Assembly (NCBI GenBank): GCA_900553345.1
Contig: USDE01000074.1
Coordinates: forward strand, 1 to 6,845
Origin: an uncultured Collinsella sp.
GTDB lineage: Bacteria; Actinomycetota; Coriobacteriia; Coriobacteriales; Coriobacteriaceae
Direction: 5' to 3'
Length of the DNA stretch: 6,845 nt
The stretch's first letter is position 1. The number at the start of each line of letters is the position of its first letter. The translations under genes were made by a program, and so were the position numbers. Shown here piece after piece: positions 6,457-6,845 of the stretch. A model generated the notes under the pieces. That model was not told the DNA's origin. It did no database searches and saw only the letters and a list, made by a program, of their open reading frames with translations.

Positions 6457-6489
6457 GGTGCTAAGGCACCATGCCGCGCTTGTGCGGCA
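6457..6489 (+). promoter_or_regulatory. Two tandem hairpins in the mRNA leader
   Basis: GGTGC-TAAG-GCACC (6457-6470) and TGCCGC-GCTTGT-GCGGCA (6472-6489) form two hairpins separated by one base. They lie directly before AAGGGAG, the ribosome binding site of the gene at 6505. No T-run follows, so they are not a terminator. They may influence transcript stability or translation. I recognise no known riboswitch class here. Confidence 0.45.
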
Positions 6490-6504
6490 AAAGGGAGAAG
6501 CAAC

Positions 6505-6750
6505 ATGAAGAAGTCGACGTTTAACACCCTGCTTGTCGGTGGCGGTTTTCTGCTTGGCACGGCCGGCATCAAGCTGCTTACCAGCGCTCCGGTAAAGAAT
6601 GCCTGCGTGCAGGGTATCGCGTGCGGCATGCGCATCAAGAACGGCTACCAGGACATGGTCGAGCAGGCCAAGGCTAATGTCGACGACATGGTTGCCGAGG
6701 CTGCTTACATCACCCAGAGCGAGGCCGCTGCTGACGAGGCAGCCGAGTAG
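6505..6750 (+). CDS. Small membrane-anchored protein, DUF6110-like, partner of metal P-type ATPase
   Basis: This is an 81-residue protein. Residues about 7-25 form one glycine-rich membrane segment (LLVGGGFLLGTAGIKLL). A conserved-looking basic segment, KNACVQGIACGMRIKNGY (31-48), follows, then a helical, acidic Ala/Glu-rich tail (49-81). It resembles the DUF6110 family as I recall it, often found beside heavy-metal P-type ATPases. The ATG at 6505 is preferred over an in-frame ATG at 6448: AAGGGAG (6491-6497) lies 7 nt before it, and the longer version would place the leader hairpins in coding sequence. The next gene starts 18 bp downstream, so they are co-transcribed. The design parallels mycobacterial PacL (DUF1490) proteins, which partner P1B-ATPases. 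Cys34 and Cys40 are possible metal ligands, but the His/Asp metal-binding tail of PacL1 is absent. A role as accessory factor is inference. Confidence 0.85.
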   Translation: MKKSTFNTLLVGGGFLLGTAGIKLLTSAPVKNACVQGIACGMRIKNGYQDMVEQAKANVDDMVAEAAYITQSEAAADEAAE

Positions 6751-6768
6751 CGCTCCCAGGCACAAACT

Positions 6769-6845
6769 ATGAGATTCTCGATTATCAGCGAGATCCCTGG
6801 CAGGACCCGCCTTCAGTTGGCGGGTCCTGTGCCAGAGAGCGATCT
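6769..6845 (+). CDS. Heavy-metal-translocating P-type ATPase, N-terminal fragment (runs off the window)
   Basis: Only 25 codons are present. They read MRFSIISEIPGRTR, then LQLAGPVPESD. The pattern of a short strand followed by E-x-P-G-R-x-R and a second strand is typical of the N-terminal HMA-like domain of P1B-type metal ATPases in this bacterial group. The ATG at 6769 has AGG (6758-6760) 8 nt upstream, a modest ribosome binding site, and follows the small gene by 18 bp. The catalytic DKTG loop and the transmembrane metal site lie outside the window, so the metal cannot be named. A strong hairpin (6797-6835) lies within this fragment. The call rests on the short N-terminus and on the DUF6110-like neighbour. 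Confidence 0.7.
   Translation, partial: MRFSIISEIPGRTRLQLAGPVPESD
6797..6835. repeat. Strong inverted repeat inside the start of the P-type ATPase gene
   Basis: AGGACCCGCC (6802-6811) and GGCGGGTCCT (6819-6828) are perfect 10-bp arms with a 7-nt loop. The pairing continues as CTGGC (6797-6801) with GCCAG (6831-6835) after a 2-nt bulge. The structure begins 28 nt into the coding sequence. No T-run follows within the window, so a terminator is not supported. It could slow early translation or be an attenuation element. Confidence 0.6.

Noticed and set aside
6448..6504. An earlier in-frame ATG that would extend the small protein to 100 residues
   Set aside because: The extra residues would be encoded by the tandem hairpins, no ribosome binding site precedes 6448, and a good one precedes the ATG at 6505 immediately before the membrane segment.
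1..6845. CRISPR array, tRNA or rRNA genes, or insertion sequence ends
   Set aside because: No regularly spaced direct repeats, no cloverleaf-type sequence and no transposase-like frame were found on either strand. The inverted repeat at 136-206 does not enclose a gene.

Overview
The window looks like a chromosomal segment of a gut actinobacterium of the class Coriobacteriia, most likely Collinsella or a close relative. This rests on moderately high G+C, codon choice, and the combination of an AAA/DUF4143 ATPase, an AraC regulator divergent from a YbtPQ/IrtAB-like ABC pair, and a DUF6110-like small protein beside a heavy-metal P-type ATPase. The assignment comes from protein character only; no database search was run.

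Layout. Positions 1-70 hold no recognisable gene. A strong intrinsic terminator follows at 71-101. A promoter region at 102-227 is dense in repeats: a CRP/FNR-like palindrome over the -35 and a 17/18 inverted repeat flanking the promoter. It serves a solitary AAA-type ATPase with a C-terminal DUF4143/nuclease-like domain (228-1592). A convergent AraC-family regulator (minus strand, 2655-1657) shares a 64-bp gap with it. A 120-bp divergent intergenic region follows, with a good minus-strand promoter for the regulator gene overlapping a weak plus-strand promoter for the transporter. Two ABC half-transporters (2776-4602 and 4603-6360) abut with no intergenic base. A 144-bp leader (6361-6504) carries palindromes and two tandem hairpins. 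It precedes an 81-residue membrane-anchored protein (6505-6750) and the first 25 codons of a heavy-metal P-type ATPase (6769 to the window edge).

How the genes may work together. The regulator and the two half-transporters resemble the YbtA-YbtP-YbtQ arrangement, in which an AraC regulator drives a heterodimeric, exporter-fold ABC system that imports metal-siderophore complexes. The small protein and P-type ATPase look like a metal-efflux pair, comparable in design to mycobacterial PacL (DUF1490) proteins with CtpC-type ATPases. Both promoter regions contain the 9-bp word AGGTTAACT inside a dyad, so uptake and efflux may share a metal-responsive regulator. That link is inference. The AAA ATPase gene appears unrelated to the metal genes.
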